Positions 50,338-58,331 of a stretch of DNA of 64,000 nt are shown one piece after another (within the stretch, counting starts at the first letter, position 1; each line of letters starts with the position of its first letter). The DNA comes from Zafaria ginkgonis (GTDB taxonomy: Bacteria > Actinomycetota > Actinomycetes > Actinomycetales > Micrococcaceae): positions 62,001-126,000 of the forward strand of contig NZ_BAABEO010000034.1 in the NCBI RefSeq assembly GCF_039540195.1, read 5' to 3'. The position numbers and the translations under genes were made by a program. A model generated the notes under the pieces. It was not told where the DNA came from. It saw nothing but the letters and a program-made list of their open reading frames with translations, and did no database searches.

Positions 50338-50943
50338 ATGCTAACCACCATGTACCAGTCAGGTCGGGACCAGCCGGACGACGCGTCGGCCCCCGCGGTC
50401 CCCACGACCCCGGACGCACTGCTGGCGCGCACTGCCGGCGGGGACGAGGGCGCGTTCGAGGCCCTGTACGACGCCGCCGCCCCCATGGTCTACGGGCTCG
50501 CCCGCCGCGTGCTCGCCGACGCGGCCCAGGCCGAGGAGGTCGCCCAGGAGGTCCTGGTGGAGGTCTGGCAGACCGCGGCCCGCTACGATCCCGCCCGCGG
50601 CGCCGCGCTGTCCTGGATCGCCGCGATCGCCCACCGCCGCGCGGTGGACCGGGTCCGCGCCTCGCAGGCCAGCCGCACCCGCGACCTGCGCGAAGGCATC
50701 CTCGGCTTCCAGGAGGCGCAGGACGACGTCGAGGACCTAGCCGTCCTGCACGCCGACGGACAACGGGCCCGCCAGGCCCTGCTGGAGTTGCCCGAGGCCC
50801 AACGGGAGGCGATCGCGCTGGCCTACTACGACGGGCTCACGCACCAAGAGGTCTCCGAACGGCTCGGGGTGCCGCTCGGAACGGTAAAGACACGGATACG
50901 CGACGGATTGACCAAGCTCAGGAACAGGATGGGGGTGGCGTAA
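50338..50943 (+). CDS. sigK: ECF RNA polymerase sigma factor SigK
   Basis: 201 residues (ATG 50350 is an alternative). Sigma region 2: GDEGAFEALYDAAAPMVYGLARRVLADAAQAEEVAQEVLVEVW then DPARGAALSWIAAIAHRRAVDRVR; region 4: LLELPEAQREAIALAYYDGLTHQEVSERLGVPLGTVKTRIRDGL in successive pieces. The SWIAAIAHRRAVDRVR segment is characteristic of SigK (ECF19-like). Its stop overlaps the start of the anti-sigma gene (TAATG), so the two are coupled. Confidence 0.88.
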   Translation: MLTTMYQSGRDQPDDASAPAVPTTPDALLARTAGGDEGAFEALYDAAAPMVYGLARRVLADAAQAEEVAQEVLVEVWQTAARYDPARGAALSWIAAIAHRRAVDRVRASQASRTRDLREGILGFQEAQDDVEDLAVLHADGQRARQALLELPEAQREAIALAYYDGLTHQEVSERLGVPLGTVKTRIRDGLTKLRNRMGVA

Positions 50944-51752
50944 TGGAAAACAAGGACCCGAACCGGCGGAACACGGACCCGCAGGAGACCGCGGAGCCGG
51001 ACTTCGACGCCGACGTCGCCGCCCTGCTGGGGCTTGCCGTCGCCGAGACCCCGCCGCCCTCACTCAAGCGCAACGTCATGGCCGCGATCCGCTCCGTCCC
51101 GCAGCTGCCGGCGGACGAGGCTGGCGAACAGCACGACGCCGGTCCAGAGCCCGACGCCGGCGCGCCGGCTGCCGCGCCCTTGCCGGCTCCCGCCGTCGAG
51201 CAGGAAACGGCGCCCGCCCCGGATTCCGGTCCCGACGCGGCGCCCGAGCCGCTCCGGCTGGACACAGCCCGCCGTTCCCGCGAACGCCGCTGGCTCACCG
51301 GGCTGGCCTTCGCCGCGTCCGCCCTGTTGCTTGCCGCCGCGGGCCTGGGCGGAATCCTGATCCGCCAGCACAACCAGCAGGAGGACCTGCGCCAGCAAGT
51401 CGCCGCAGCACAGAGCGACGCCGCGCAGATGCGCCGCCTCCTCGAAGCCCCGGACCTGCACTCTGCGCAGGCGCAGACCACCGAGGGGGCTCCGGTCGTG
51501 CTGGCCTACTCGCCGTCGGAAGGCCTGATGGCGGTCTCCGGGCAGGACCTTCCGGATGCGCCGGAGGGGCACGGCTACGAGCTGTGGCTGATCTCCGCGG
51601 ATGGCGCCGCCCCTGCCGGGATGGTGTCCGCCGGGGACGTCGCCATGGTCGAGGGGTCGATGGAGGGCGTCACGCACCTGGGCATCACGGTCGAGCCGGC
51701 GGCCGGTTCGCCGCAGCCAACCACCGAGCCGATCCTGCTCCAGGCGCTCTAA
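50943..51752 (+). CDS. rskA: Anti-sigma-K factor RskA
   Basis: 269 residues. Short N-terminal sigma-binding part (DFDADVAALLGLAVAETPPPSLKRNVMAAI), a Pro/Ala/Glu-rich linker, one membrane helix (WLTGLAFAASALLLAAAGLGGILI, ~residues 117-140), a juxtamembrane coiled coil (EDLRQQVAAAQSDAAQMRRLL) and the extracellular RskA domain (AYSPSEGLMAVSGQDLPDAPEGHGYELWLIS ... GITVEPAAGSPQPTTEPILL). It should hold SigK at the membrane until regulated proteolysis. No zinc-binding HxxxCxxC motif, as expected for RskA. Confidence 0.88.
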   Translation: MENKDPNRRNTDPQETAEPDFDADVAALLGLAVAETPPPSLKRNVMAAIRSVPQLPADEAGEQHDAGPEPDAGAPAAAPLPAPAVEQETAPAPDSGPDAAPEPLRLDTARRSRERRWLTGLAFAASALLLAAAGLGGILIRQHNQQEDLRQQVAAAQSDAAQMRRLLEAPDLHSAQAQTTEGAPVVLAYSPSEGLMAVSGQDLPDAPEGHGYELWLISADGAAPAGMVSAGDVAMVEGSMEGVTHLGITVEPAAGSPQPTTEPILLQAL

Positions 51753-51775
51753 GGCGGATCCCGGCGGTTCCCCCT

Positions 51776-51792
51776 GTGCCACTTTGTGGCAC
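51776..51792. promoter_or_regulatory. 17-bp palindrome upstream of iclR: putative IclR operator, best copy
   Basis: GTGCCAC-TTT-GTGGCAC, a perfect 7-3-7 inverted repeat 88-106 bases before the IclR start. Degenerate copies occur before the hydrolase and flavin reductase genes. Most likely the regulator's own operator. Confidence 0.65.
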
Positions 51793-51881
51793 GACATTCC
51801 TTGGTTTGTGGTGCAGGTCTCACAGGATTGGTCGAGCGAGTCCGTTCGCCGATCAACAACTGCATGGGGGTTTCTGCTGAC

Positions 51882-52820
51882 ATGACCGTGACCGATGTCC
51901 CTCACATAGAAGAAGCGTCCGCCCGGATGGTCTCTCCCTTCCCGGCCGGCTTCCTGGCCTCGGGCGTCTCCCCGTCTCAGGGTGGAGGCCCGGCCGATGA
52001 CGTGGACGCAGCCGAGGGCAAGGCCTTCGACGACTATCTAGAGGGCGGCACCATCAAGGCCTCCAAGTCAGTGCAGAAGGCGCTGCAGGTCCTGGACAGC
52101 TTCCTCGAGGCCGGGCATTCGATCGGCGTCAGCGAGATCGCCCGGGCGGTGGGCCTGCCCAAGTCAACGACCTACCGCATCATCCGCCAGTTGGCCACCT
52201 GCGGGTACCTGGAGCGCGTGGGGGACAGTTACCGCCTGGGGTTCCGGCTCTTTGTCCTGGGCCGCCGGTTCATCCTTTCCGGCCCCAACGGACTGCTCGA
52301 CGCCGCCGCGCCCTTCCTGGGAAGCCTCTTCCTGCAGACCGGCTTCTCCGTCCACCTCGGCGTGATCGAGCACGGGGAGGTCACCATTTTGGACCGCCTG
52401 CAGAGCCACCGGATGAACATCTCCTTCGGCTCGGTCGCCGCCAGCCTCCCGGCCACCACCACCAGCATCGGCAAGATCCTGCTCGCGCTGGGGGATGAGC
52501 CCCAGTTGCGCGAGACACTGGACCGCGGATTGCCCCGCCGCACCCCGGCCAGCATCCAGGCTCCCGGCATCCTCATGCAGCAACTGGCCGCGGCACGTTC
52601 CAGCGGCGTCGCTTACGACCTCGAGGAGAGCGTCCGCGGCGTCGTCTCCGTCGCCTCCGCCATCCATTGGCGCGGCCGCGCCATCGCCGCCGTCTCCGCT
52701 GCCGGACCGGCCGGCCGCTTCGACCCGCACGCCGCGTCCCAGTACGTCCTGCGCACCGCCAAGTCCGTCGAGGCCGACTTCCTCAAGCGCCGCCTTATGG
52801 CGCAGGACTTCCGCCGGTAG
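51882..52820 (+). CDS. IclR-family transcriptional regulator
   Basis: 312 residues from ATG 51882 (ATG 51864 also possible). A ~60-residue polar N-terminal extension precedes the winged helix (ASKSVQKALQVLDSFLEAGHSIGVSEIARAVGLPKSTTYRIIRQLATCGYLERVGDSYRLG in pieces, residues ~60-120). The IclR effector domain follows: VHLGVIEHGEVTILDRLQSHRM, ASLPATTTSIGKILLAL, GVAYDLEESVRGVVSVASAIHW, AIAAVSAAGPAGRFDP. It is upstream of, and co-directional with, the aromatic cluster and is its likely local regulator. A GC hairpin follows. Confidence 0.88.
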   Translation: MTVTDVPHIEEASARMVSPFPAGFLASGVSPSQGGGPADDVDAAEGKAFDDYLEGGTIKASKSVQKALQVLDSFLEAGHSIGVSEIARAVGLPKSTTYRIIRQLATCGYLERVGDSYRLGFRLFVLGRRFILSGPNGLLDAAAPFLGSLFLQTGFSVHLGVIEHGEVTILDRLQSHRMNISFGSVAASLPATTTSIGKILLALGDEPQLRETLDRGLPRRTPASIQAPGILMQQLAAARSSGVAYDLEESVRGVVSVASAIHWRGRAIAAVSAAGPAGRFDPHAASQYVLRTAKSVEADFLKRRLMAQDFRR

Positions 52821-52857
52821 GACGCGTACGACGCCGGCCGTCGAGTCCTGAGGCTGA

Positions 52858-52891
52858 CAAGGGCCCTTCCGCTCCCGCAGAGGGGCCCTTG
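52858..52891 (+). terminator. Hairpin after iclR
   Basis: Perfect 9-bp inverted repeat CAAGGGCCC / GGGCCCTTG with a 16-base loop, 37 bases after the stop codon; no T-run. It isolates the regulator from the catabolic operon. Confidence 0.55.
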
Positions 52892-52944
52892 CGGCGTTGG
52901 CGGGACCCCGTGTTTGCGGCGCCAGAGCGGCCGATTTGGGGACC

Positions 52945-53005
52945 GTGCCACTTTTTGACACGGGCGCGTAGGGGCAGCCCGGACCGCTCGCAATAGTGGT
53001 GGCAC
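52945..53005. promoter_or_regulatory. Degenerate IclR operator before the catabolic operon
   Basis: GTGCCAC-TTT-TTGACAC (52945-52961) keeps the left arm exactly and 5 of 7 bases of the right arm of the palindrome upstream of iclR. A further half-site GTGGCAC lies at 52999-53005, 31 bases before the hydrolase ATG. Confidence 0.5.
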
Positions 53006-53035
53006 ACCCCAAACCCTTCCCGAAAGGAACCCTCC

Positions 53036-54064
53036 ATGGCACTCACCGAAGAAGGCATCATCAAGGTTCCGGGCCTGCTCAGCCGCTGGGTCCGCCTCAG
53101 TACCGGCGTCAAGGTCCACTACGTCACCTCGGGCGAAACCGGCCCGGCCGTGGTCCTGCTGCACGGCGGCATCCCCGGCTCCTCCGGCACCGCCGGCTTC
53201 CGCTTCATGGCCCCGTTCCTTGGCACCAACGGCTTCCGCGTCTACGCCCCGGACATGCCCGGCTTCGGCCTCACCGAGGACCCGAACAACTTCTACGGCT
53301 ACGGCCGGGGCGCTCACGTGGACTTCATCCAGGACTTCGCCAACGCGCTGGCCCTGGACGAGTTCCACGTCGCCGGCAACTCGATGGGCTGCACCAACAC
53401 GGTGAACTACGTCGTCGCGCACCCGGAGCGCGTGCTCAGCTTCGCGTTGATCGCCGGAATGATCGGCGACCTGGTCAGCCGCGAGCAGATGCGCGCCGTC
53501 GACAACCGGAACAAGGGGCCGCTGCCCGGCAGCGGCGGCACCTACGACGGCAGTCCGGAGATGATGCGGCAAATTATGGAGAGCATCATCCTGAACCCCG
53601 AGGACATCACCGACGACCTGGTCGCGATGCGCACCGCGGCGGCCAACCGCCACATGGACGTCTACGACGCCAACATGGACCGCATCCTCCGCTCCACCGA
53701 CCCCAACGAGATTGTCAGGCTGACCACCACTGACCGCCTCGACAGGATCACGCTGCCGGGCATCTACCTCTTCGGTCGCGAGGACGTCCTCTACGCGGTG
53801 GAGGCCGCCCACCTTCAGGAGGACGTGCTGCCGAGCGTGCAGTTCTTCTACCCGGAGAACACTGGGCACCAGGGCCAGACGGACCAGCCGGACCTGCACA
53901 ACCAGGCTTTCCTGGAGTTCTTCCGCGACGGCAAGGTCGCCTGGGAAACCGCCCTGGCCGCCGGCATCTCCACCCGCCGCGCCCCCAATCCGAACCTGGT
54001 CGACGTCCCGGCGGACCTTCGCACGAACGGGGCCAGCGCCCCCGAACTCGACCCGGTCCGCTAG
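53036..54064 (+). CDS. Alpha/beta hydrolase, meta-cleavage-product hydrolase type
   Basis: 342 residues; GAAAGGA upstream of ATG. LLHGGIPGSSGTAGFRFMAP (oxyanion region), APDMPGFGLTEDP, nucleophile elbow VAGNSMGCTN (Ser116), acid loop YLFGREDVLYAVEAA, and catalytic His in NTGHQGQTDQPD. The HGG-PG and GNSMG motifs are those of C-C bond hydrolases (BphD/HsaD/MhpC group) that cut ring-fission products. It would act after the extradiol dioxygenase encoded downstream. The C-terminal tail after ~residue 300 is longer than in typical members. Confidence 0.8.
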   Translation: MALTEEGIIKVPGLLSRWVRLSTGVKVHYVTSGETGPAVVLLHGGIPGSSGTAGFRFMAPFLGTNGFRVYAPDMPGFGLTEDPNNFYGYGRGAHVDFIQDFANALALDEFHVAGNSMGCTNTVNYVVAHPERVLSFALIAGMIGDLVSREQMRAVDNRNKGPLPGSGGTYDGSPEMMRQIMESIILNPEDITDDLVAMRTAAANRHMDVYDANMDRILRSTDPNEIVRLTTTDRLDRITLPGIYLFGREDVLYAVEAAHLQEDVLPSVQFFYPENTGHQGQTDQPDLHNQAFLEFFRDGKVAWETALAAGISTRRAPNPNLVDVPADLRTNGASAPELDPVR

Positions 54065-54123
54065 ACGCAGTTTCCCGGCCGTCCGGCCACGCGCTCCCGC
54101 CCGCAGCACCGAAAGGAACAACG

Positions 54124-55416
54124 ATGTCCCAGACCCTCGCGGACTCCGCCTCCACCGCGGCCGCCGCCCCCCATGCCAAAGCCAATCCCCGGTCCACGAC
54201 CGCTACGAAGCCCAGCATGCGCGAGCGCGCGGCCGCCCTGGTCCCGGGCATCGCCGCCCGCGCCCAGCAGGTCGACGCGGATCGCGTCATCCACCCGGAC
54301 TCCATCCAGGAACTCGTCGACTCCGGCCTGACCCGCGCCATGCAGGCCTCCGCTTACGGGGGAGAGGAGGCCGACCCCGCGGACTTCATCGCCGCCGTCG
54401 TCGAGATCGGCAAGGCCTGCGCCTCCACCGCCTGGGTGTTGTGCATCCTGGGCATGCACAACTGGCAGTTGGCCCACTTCGAGGAGTCCCTGCAGGAGGA
54501 ACTCTTTGGCGAGGACCCCACCACGCTGATTTCCTCCTCCTACTCCCAGCAGGGCACCGCCCAGCGCGTTCCGGGCGGCTACCTCGTCAACGGACGCTGG
54601 CGCACCTCCAGCGGCGTGGTGCACTCCCAGTACGCGATCGTGGGCATCGACGTCCAGGTGGACGGCAAGCCGCGGGCCCACGACTTCGTCCTTAACCTCG
54701 AGGAGGTCGAGGTCTTCGACGACTGGTTCGTGATCGGCCTGCGCGGCACCGGCAGCCGCAGCATCATCGCCAAGGACCTCTTCGTCCCGGAGAACCACGC
54801 GATCGACCGCGACGTCGTTTTCGCCAAGCTCGGGCCGGGCCTCAAGCGCAACGACTCCGCGCTGTTCCGGATCGACCAGGGCGTGCTCTATGCGACCGTC
54901 GCCGCCGCGCCCGCGTTGGGCACCGGCTGGGGCTTCTACACGGAGTTCAAACGCCAGATCTCCAACTACACCCGCCGCACGGACCAAGCCAGGATCGCGG
55001 AGGAACGCACGGTCCTGCTGCGCCTCGCCGATGCGGGCGCCGCCCTGCGGGACCAGGAATCCGTGGTCCTGGGCCACATGGACAAGGCCTATGCGCGCGC
55101 CGTCGCCGGCGAGGAGTATGACTCGCTGGAACTGGCCGAGGCCATTTTCGACATGTCCCGCACCTCCCGCGCCGCGCTGATCGGCCCCCAGCACCTGATG
55201 CAGGTGCTGACCGCCAGCGTGGTGGTCGAATCCAACCCGTTGCAGCGCATGTACCGGGACCTGCTCACCGCCCGCCAGCACGGCACGCAGAACGTGGACC
55301 TGCACGGGGCCGCGATGATGAACCTGGAGATGGGCAACGAGGCGGTCTCCCGCTTCATCCTCAGCCCCGCCCGCAGGCAGGCCGCGATGGACCGGGCCGC
55401 GCAGCTCTACGGCTGA
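54124..55416 (+). CDS. Flavin-dependent aromatic monooxygenase, oxygenase component (acyl-CoA-dehydrogenase fold, HsaA-like)
   Basis: 430 residues. Group D flavin monooxygenase fold: MRERAAALVPGIAARAQQVD, IQELVDSGLTRAMQASAYGGEEADP, ACASTAWVLCILGMHNWQLA, YLVNGRWRTSSGVVHSQYAIVG, VFDDWFVIGLRGTGSRSIIAKDLFVPENH, LTASVVVESNPLQRMYRDLLTARQHGTQN. The ASTAWV and GLRGTGS segments typify HsaA/HpaB-like phenol hydroxylases using reduced flavin from a partner reductase, here probably the enzyme at 57020. It would ortho-hydroxylate a phenol to a catechol. AAAGGAACAACG precedes ATG. Confidence 0.82.
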   Translation: MSQTLADSASTAAAAPHAKANPRSTTATKPSMRERAAALVPGIAARAQQVDADRVIHPDSIQELVDSGLTRAMQASAYGGEEADPADFIAAVVEIGKACASTAWVLCILGMHNWQLAHFEESLQEELFGEDPTTLISSSYSQQGTAQRVPGGYLVNGRWRTSSGVVHSQYAIVGIDVQVDGKPRAHDFVLNLEEVEVFDDWFVIGLRGTGSRSIIAKDLFVPENHAIDRDVVFAKLGPGLKRNDSALFRIDQGVLYATVAAAPALGTGWGFYTEFKRQISNYTRRTDQARIAEERTVLLRLADAGAALRDQESVVLGHMDKAYARAVAGEEYDSLELAEAIFDMSRTSRAALIGPQHLMQVLTASVVVESNPLQRMYRDLLTARQHGTQNVDLHGAAMMNLEMGNEAVSRFILSPARRQAAMDRAAQLYG

Positions 55417-55424
55417 GTGCCCGA

Positions 55425-55462
55425 CGGCAGGCCGGATCACCCTTGGCGAGTCCGGCCTGCCG
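55425..55462 (+). terminator. Hairpin between monooxygenase and MFS genes
   Basis: Perfect 12-bp inverted repeat CGGCAGGCCGGA / TCCGGCCTGCCG with a 14-base loop, 8 bases after the stop codon; no T-run. It may attenuate transcription into the MFS gene. Confidence 0.6.
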
Positions 55463-55495
55463 CCCTCCCTCCCTCCCTCCGAAAGGACCCCTGCA

Positions 55496-56824
55496 GTGAG
55501 CGCCCCCGCCAATAGCACGACGCCGGCCGCCGCCCCCGCGCGCGGCGGCATCCTCCACTCCTTCCGCGCGCTGCGGAAGCGCGACTTCGCGATCTTCTGG
55601 ACCGGAGCCTTCATCACCAACGCAGGGGCCTGGTTCCAAAGCCTGGGCGTCCCCTACGTCCTGCTGATGCTCACCGACAGCGCGCTCTGGGTCGGGCTGG
55701 CCGCCGCGGCGCAGTTCGTGCCCGTAATGCTGCTGGGCCCGCTCGGCGGGCAGATCGCCTCCGCCGGCCGGCTTAAGCGGACGCTGATCATCACCCAGGG
55801 TCTAAGGTCCCTGGCCGCCCTGGCCCTCTTCGCCTGCTGGGCCACCGGGGTGCGAGAGCCGCTGGTGTTCCTGCTGCTCGCGGCGGCCGCCGGCTGCGCG
55901 CAGGGTATCTCGATGCCCAGTTGGCAGGCGTTTGTCCACAATCTCTCCGACCGCCAGGACCTGGCCTCAGCCGTCACGCTCAACACCCTCCAGTTCAACC
56001 TTTCGCGCTCGTTCGGTCCGGCCATTGGCGGCTTGGTGCTGCTGGCCTGGGGTCCGTCGATGGCGTTTCTGCTGGCCTTCGTCGCGGTGCTCTGCGTGGT
56101 CGTGGCGCTGGCGCTGGTGCGGCAGTCCGGGGGAGCGGCGGCAGCCCGCGCTGGCGCTGCCGGCAGGCCGGGGGTCACCCGTGGCTTCATGGAGGCTGCC
56201 CGTTACAGCTGGGGCCAGCCCGGCATCCTGCTGGCCTTAGTGCTGGTCGTCTGCGTCGGGGTGCTGGGGATGCCGGTTTTCCAGCACGTGATCATCTTCG
56301 CGGAAATGGTGTTCGGCAGCGGGGAGACGGGCCTGACGCTGCTCAACCTGGGATTGGGGCTGGGGACCCTGCTGGCGGCCCCGGTGGTCGCCGGATTCGA
56401 GCACAAGCTCGGCCGGGCCCGGCTGGCCCGTTGGGCGGTGCCGCTCTATGGCCTTGCCTTCATGGGGTTCGCCGTGGCGCCGGGGACGATTTCCGCGGCG
56501 CTGGCCCTGCTGGTGGTCGGCGGGGCCTTCCTGGCCGCGATCTCGGTGGGCAACACCTCCGTCCAAATGCTGGTGGAGGACGGGTTCCGCGGCCGGGTCC
56601 TGGCCCTAAACGTCATGGTCTACACCGGCTCCGTGGCGCTGGGGGCCTACCTGCAGGGCTGGCTGAGCGACCTCATCGGTCCGCGCCTGACCCCGTTGCT
56701 CGCCGGCGGAGTACTGCTGGTGGCGGGCATCGTTCTGGCCTGCTGGCGGGGCAAGTACTCGCTGTCCGCACTGGAGGACCGGCGCCCCGCCAATGTCCCC
56801 GACGCTGCCCCGGAAAACGCCTAG
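55496..56824 (+). CDS. MFS transporter (DHA3/enterobactin-exporter-like)
   Basis: 442 residues from GTG 55496 (AAAGGA upstream). Twelve membrane segments; FRALRKRDFAIFWTGAFITNAGAWFQSLG is the N-terminal MFS_3-type opening, with LLGPLGGQIASAGRLKRTLII (motif A-like) and SLAALALFACWATG following. The family exports drugs or siderophores, or takes up aromatics; in this cluster it may export a toxic intermediate or import substrate. No evidence decides. Confidence 0.85.
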   Translation: MSAPANSTTPAAAPARGGILHSFRALRKRDFAIFWTGAFITNAGAWFQSLGVPYVLLMLTDSALWVGLAAAAQFVPVMLLGPLGGQIASAGRLKRTLIITQGLRSLAALALFACWATGVREPLVFLLLAAAAGCAQGISMPSWQAFVHNLSDRQDLASAVTLNTLQFNLSRSFGPAIGGLVLLAWGPSMAFLLAFVAVLCVVVALALVRQSGGAAAARAGAAGRPGVTRGFMEAARYSWGQPGILLALVLVVCVGVLGMPVFQHVIIFAEMVFGSGETGLTLLNLGLGLGTLLAAPVVAGFEHKLGRARLARWAVPLYGLAFMGFAVAPGTISAALALLVVGGAFLAAISVGNTSVQMLVEDGFRGRVLALNVMVYTGSVALGAYLQGWLSDLIGPRLTPLLAGGVLLVAGIVLACWRGKYSLSALEDRRPANVPDAAPENA

Positions 56825-56845
56825 CCAAAGGCCGGACCGCCCGTC

Positions 56846-56862
56846 GCTTCACGTTGTGGCAC
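56846..56862. promoter_or_regulatory. Degenerate IclR operator before the flavin reductase gene
   Basis: GCTTCAC-GTT-GTGGCAC keeps the right arm of the iclR-upstream palindrome exactly and 4 of 7 bases of the left arm. It lies 158 bases before the flavin reductase start, in the 195-bp gap after the MFS gene, which shows no other feature. Confidence 0.4.
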
Positions 56863-57019
56863 GGGCCGCTTTCTGGGCCGCAGAGGGTGCTGAAGGATTC
56901 AGGCAACGGCGGATATGCCGAGGATCACATTCCCGGATCCGCCGCCCCCCTCCTTCCCCTTACCGCCCCTCCCTCAGTTCCCCTCCCACCCATTTCCCCT
57001 CCAATCAAGGAGAAACGTC

Positions 57020-58246
57020 ATGGCCCCTTCCCGCGGCACCGCACTCAAAGGGAACGCGCCCCTTGCGGACCAGGCGACTGCCCGTTCGATCAACGGGGAC
57101 ACCTTCCGCAAGGTCATGGGAAACTACCCGACCGGCGTCGTCGTCGTCACCGCAACCGACGCGGCCGGCGAGCCGGTCGGCATGGTGATCGGCTCCTTCA
57201 CCTCGGTTTCGCTGGACCCGCCGCTAGTGGCGTTCCTGCCCACCAAGGCATCCCGCACCTTCGAGCGCATGCGCTCGGCCACGTCCTTCTGCATCAACGT
57301 TTTGGCCGCCGACCAGGAATGGCTCTGCCGGCACTTCTCCGCCCCGAAGGAGGACAAGTTCCAAGGGGTCGCCTGGCACCCGTCCCCATCCGGAGCGCCG
57401 ATCCTTGACGGGGCGGTCAGTTGGATCGAGTGCGTTCCCCATGAGGTGTTCGACGGTGGGGACCACCACCTGGTGCTGGCCCGCGTCACCGACCTGGAGG
57501 CAAGCCGCGACTCGCTCCCGCTGCTGTTCTTCCAGCGCGGCTACGGCAAATTCACCCCGTCCTCCCTAGTGGTCTCCAACGGACGCGAGTTCATCGAGTC
57601 CGTCCACTTGGCCGCCGTGGCACGTCCGGAGATGGAACTGATCGCCTCCAGCCTCGGCGTCGAATGCAGCCTGGCCTGCGTCTCCGGCAGCGACTACGTG
57701 TTCGTGGCCTCCTGCAACCGCAGCGAATCGGCCGGCCGAAGCCGCCTGGGCGCACGGGTGCCGCTCATGCCCCCCTTCGGGGGCCTGATGGTGGGGGAGG
57801 CCGGCGGACCCACCGACGAGCAGTGGCTGGCCCGGCTGGGAACCACCGAAGGGGAAGCCGTGGAGGCCGCCCGTGCCCAACTGGCCAGGGTCCGTGAACG
57901 CGGCTGGTCCCTTGCCCTGTTCGGCGGTGCCACCCAGGACGAGCTCGACGAACTGGTCAAAACATACATGGACGAACGCCGGACCCCGGCCCAGGAGCAG
58001 GCCTTCATCGACGCCGTGAGCCGCACCCGCGACTACCACGAGCCGGCGGAGATCGACCCGGACGCCGCCTACGACGTGATCCACCTCGCCGTCCCCGTCC
58101 ACGGGCTCGACGGCAACGTCAAGGCGGTGCTGAGGCTGGGCGAACTGCCGCGCGGCGCCAGATGGGCCGAGATCGACGGCTGGCTCGACCGGATGCGCGA
58201 AACCGTCAATGCCATCGAGCTGAGGATCGCCAGGGGGCTGTCCTAG
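57020..58246 (+). CDS. Flavin reductase fused to an IclR-like effector domain
   Basis: 408 residues from ATG 57020 (AAGGAG upstream). Residues ~20-175 are a short-chain flavin reductase (HpaC/HsaB type): FRKVMGNYPTGVVVVTA, GMVIGSFTSVSLDPPLVAFLP, SFCINVLAADQEWLCRHFS, HHLVLARVTDLE, PLLFFQRGYGKF. Residues ~190-408 match an IclR ligand-binding domain without its HTH: VECSLACVSGSDYVFVASCN, LGARVPLMPPFGGLMVGE, ARVRERGWSLALFGG, VIHLAVPVHGLDGNVKAVLRL. It should supply FMNH2/FADH2 to the monooxygenase, perhaps only when the aromatic substrate binds the C-terminal domain. Confidence 0.8.
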   Translation: MAPSRGTALKGNAPLADQATARSINGDTFRKVMGNYPTGVVVVTATDAAGEPVGMVIGSFTSVSLDPPLVAFLPTKASRTFERMRSATSFCINVLAADQEWLCRHFSAPKEDKFQGVAWHPSPSGAPILDGAVSWIECVPHEVFDGGDHHLVLARVTDLEASRDSLPLLFFQRGYGKFTPSSLVVSNGREFIESVHLAAVARPEMELIASSLGVECSLACVSGSDYVFVASCNRSESAGRSRLGARVPLMPPFGGLMVGEAGGPTDEQWLARLGTTEGEAVEAARAQLARVRERGWSLALFGGATQDELDELVKTYMDERRTPAQEQAFIDAVSRTRDYHEPAEIDPDAAYDVIHLAVPVHGLDGNVKAVLRLGELPRGARWAEIDGWLDRMRETVNAIELRIARGLS

Positions 58247-58331
58247 CGCACTGGCCACCCTCCATTGCTCCTTCCGCTTGCTCCATTTGCTCCACCATCA
58301 CTGGCTGCACCCTTCAAAGGAGAAGATCGCG

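Noticed and set aside
52955..52983. TTGACA at 52955 as -35 box of the catabolic operon
   Set aside because: No acceptable -10 element lies 16-18 bases downstream; the hexamer is better explained as the degenerate arm of the palindrome.
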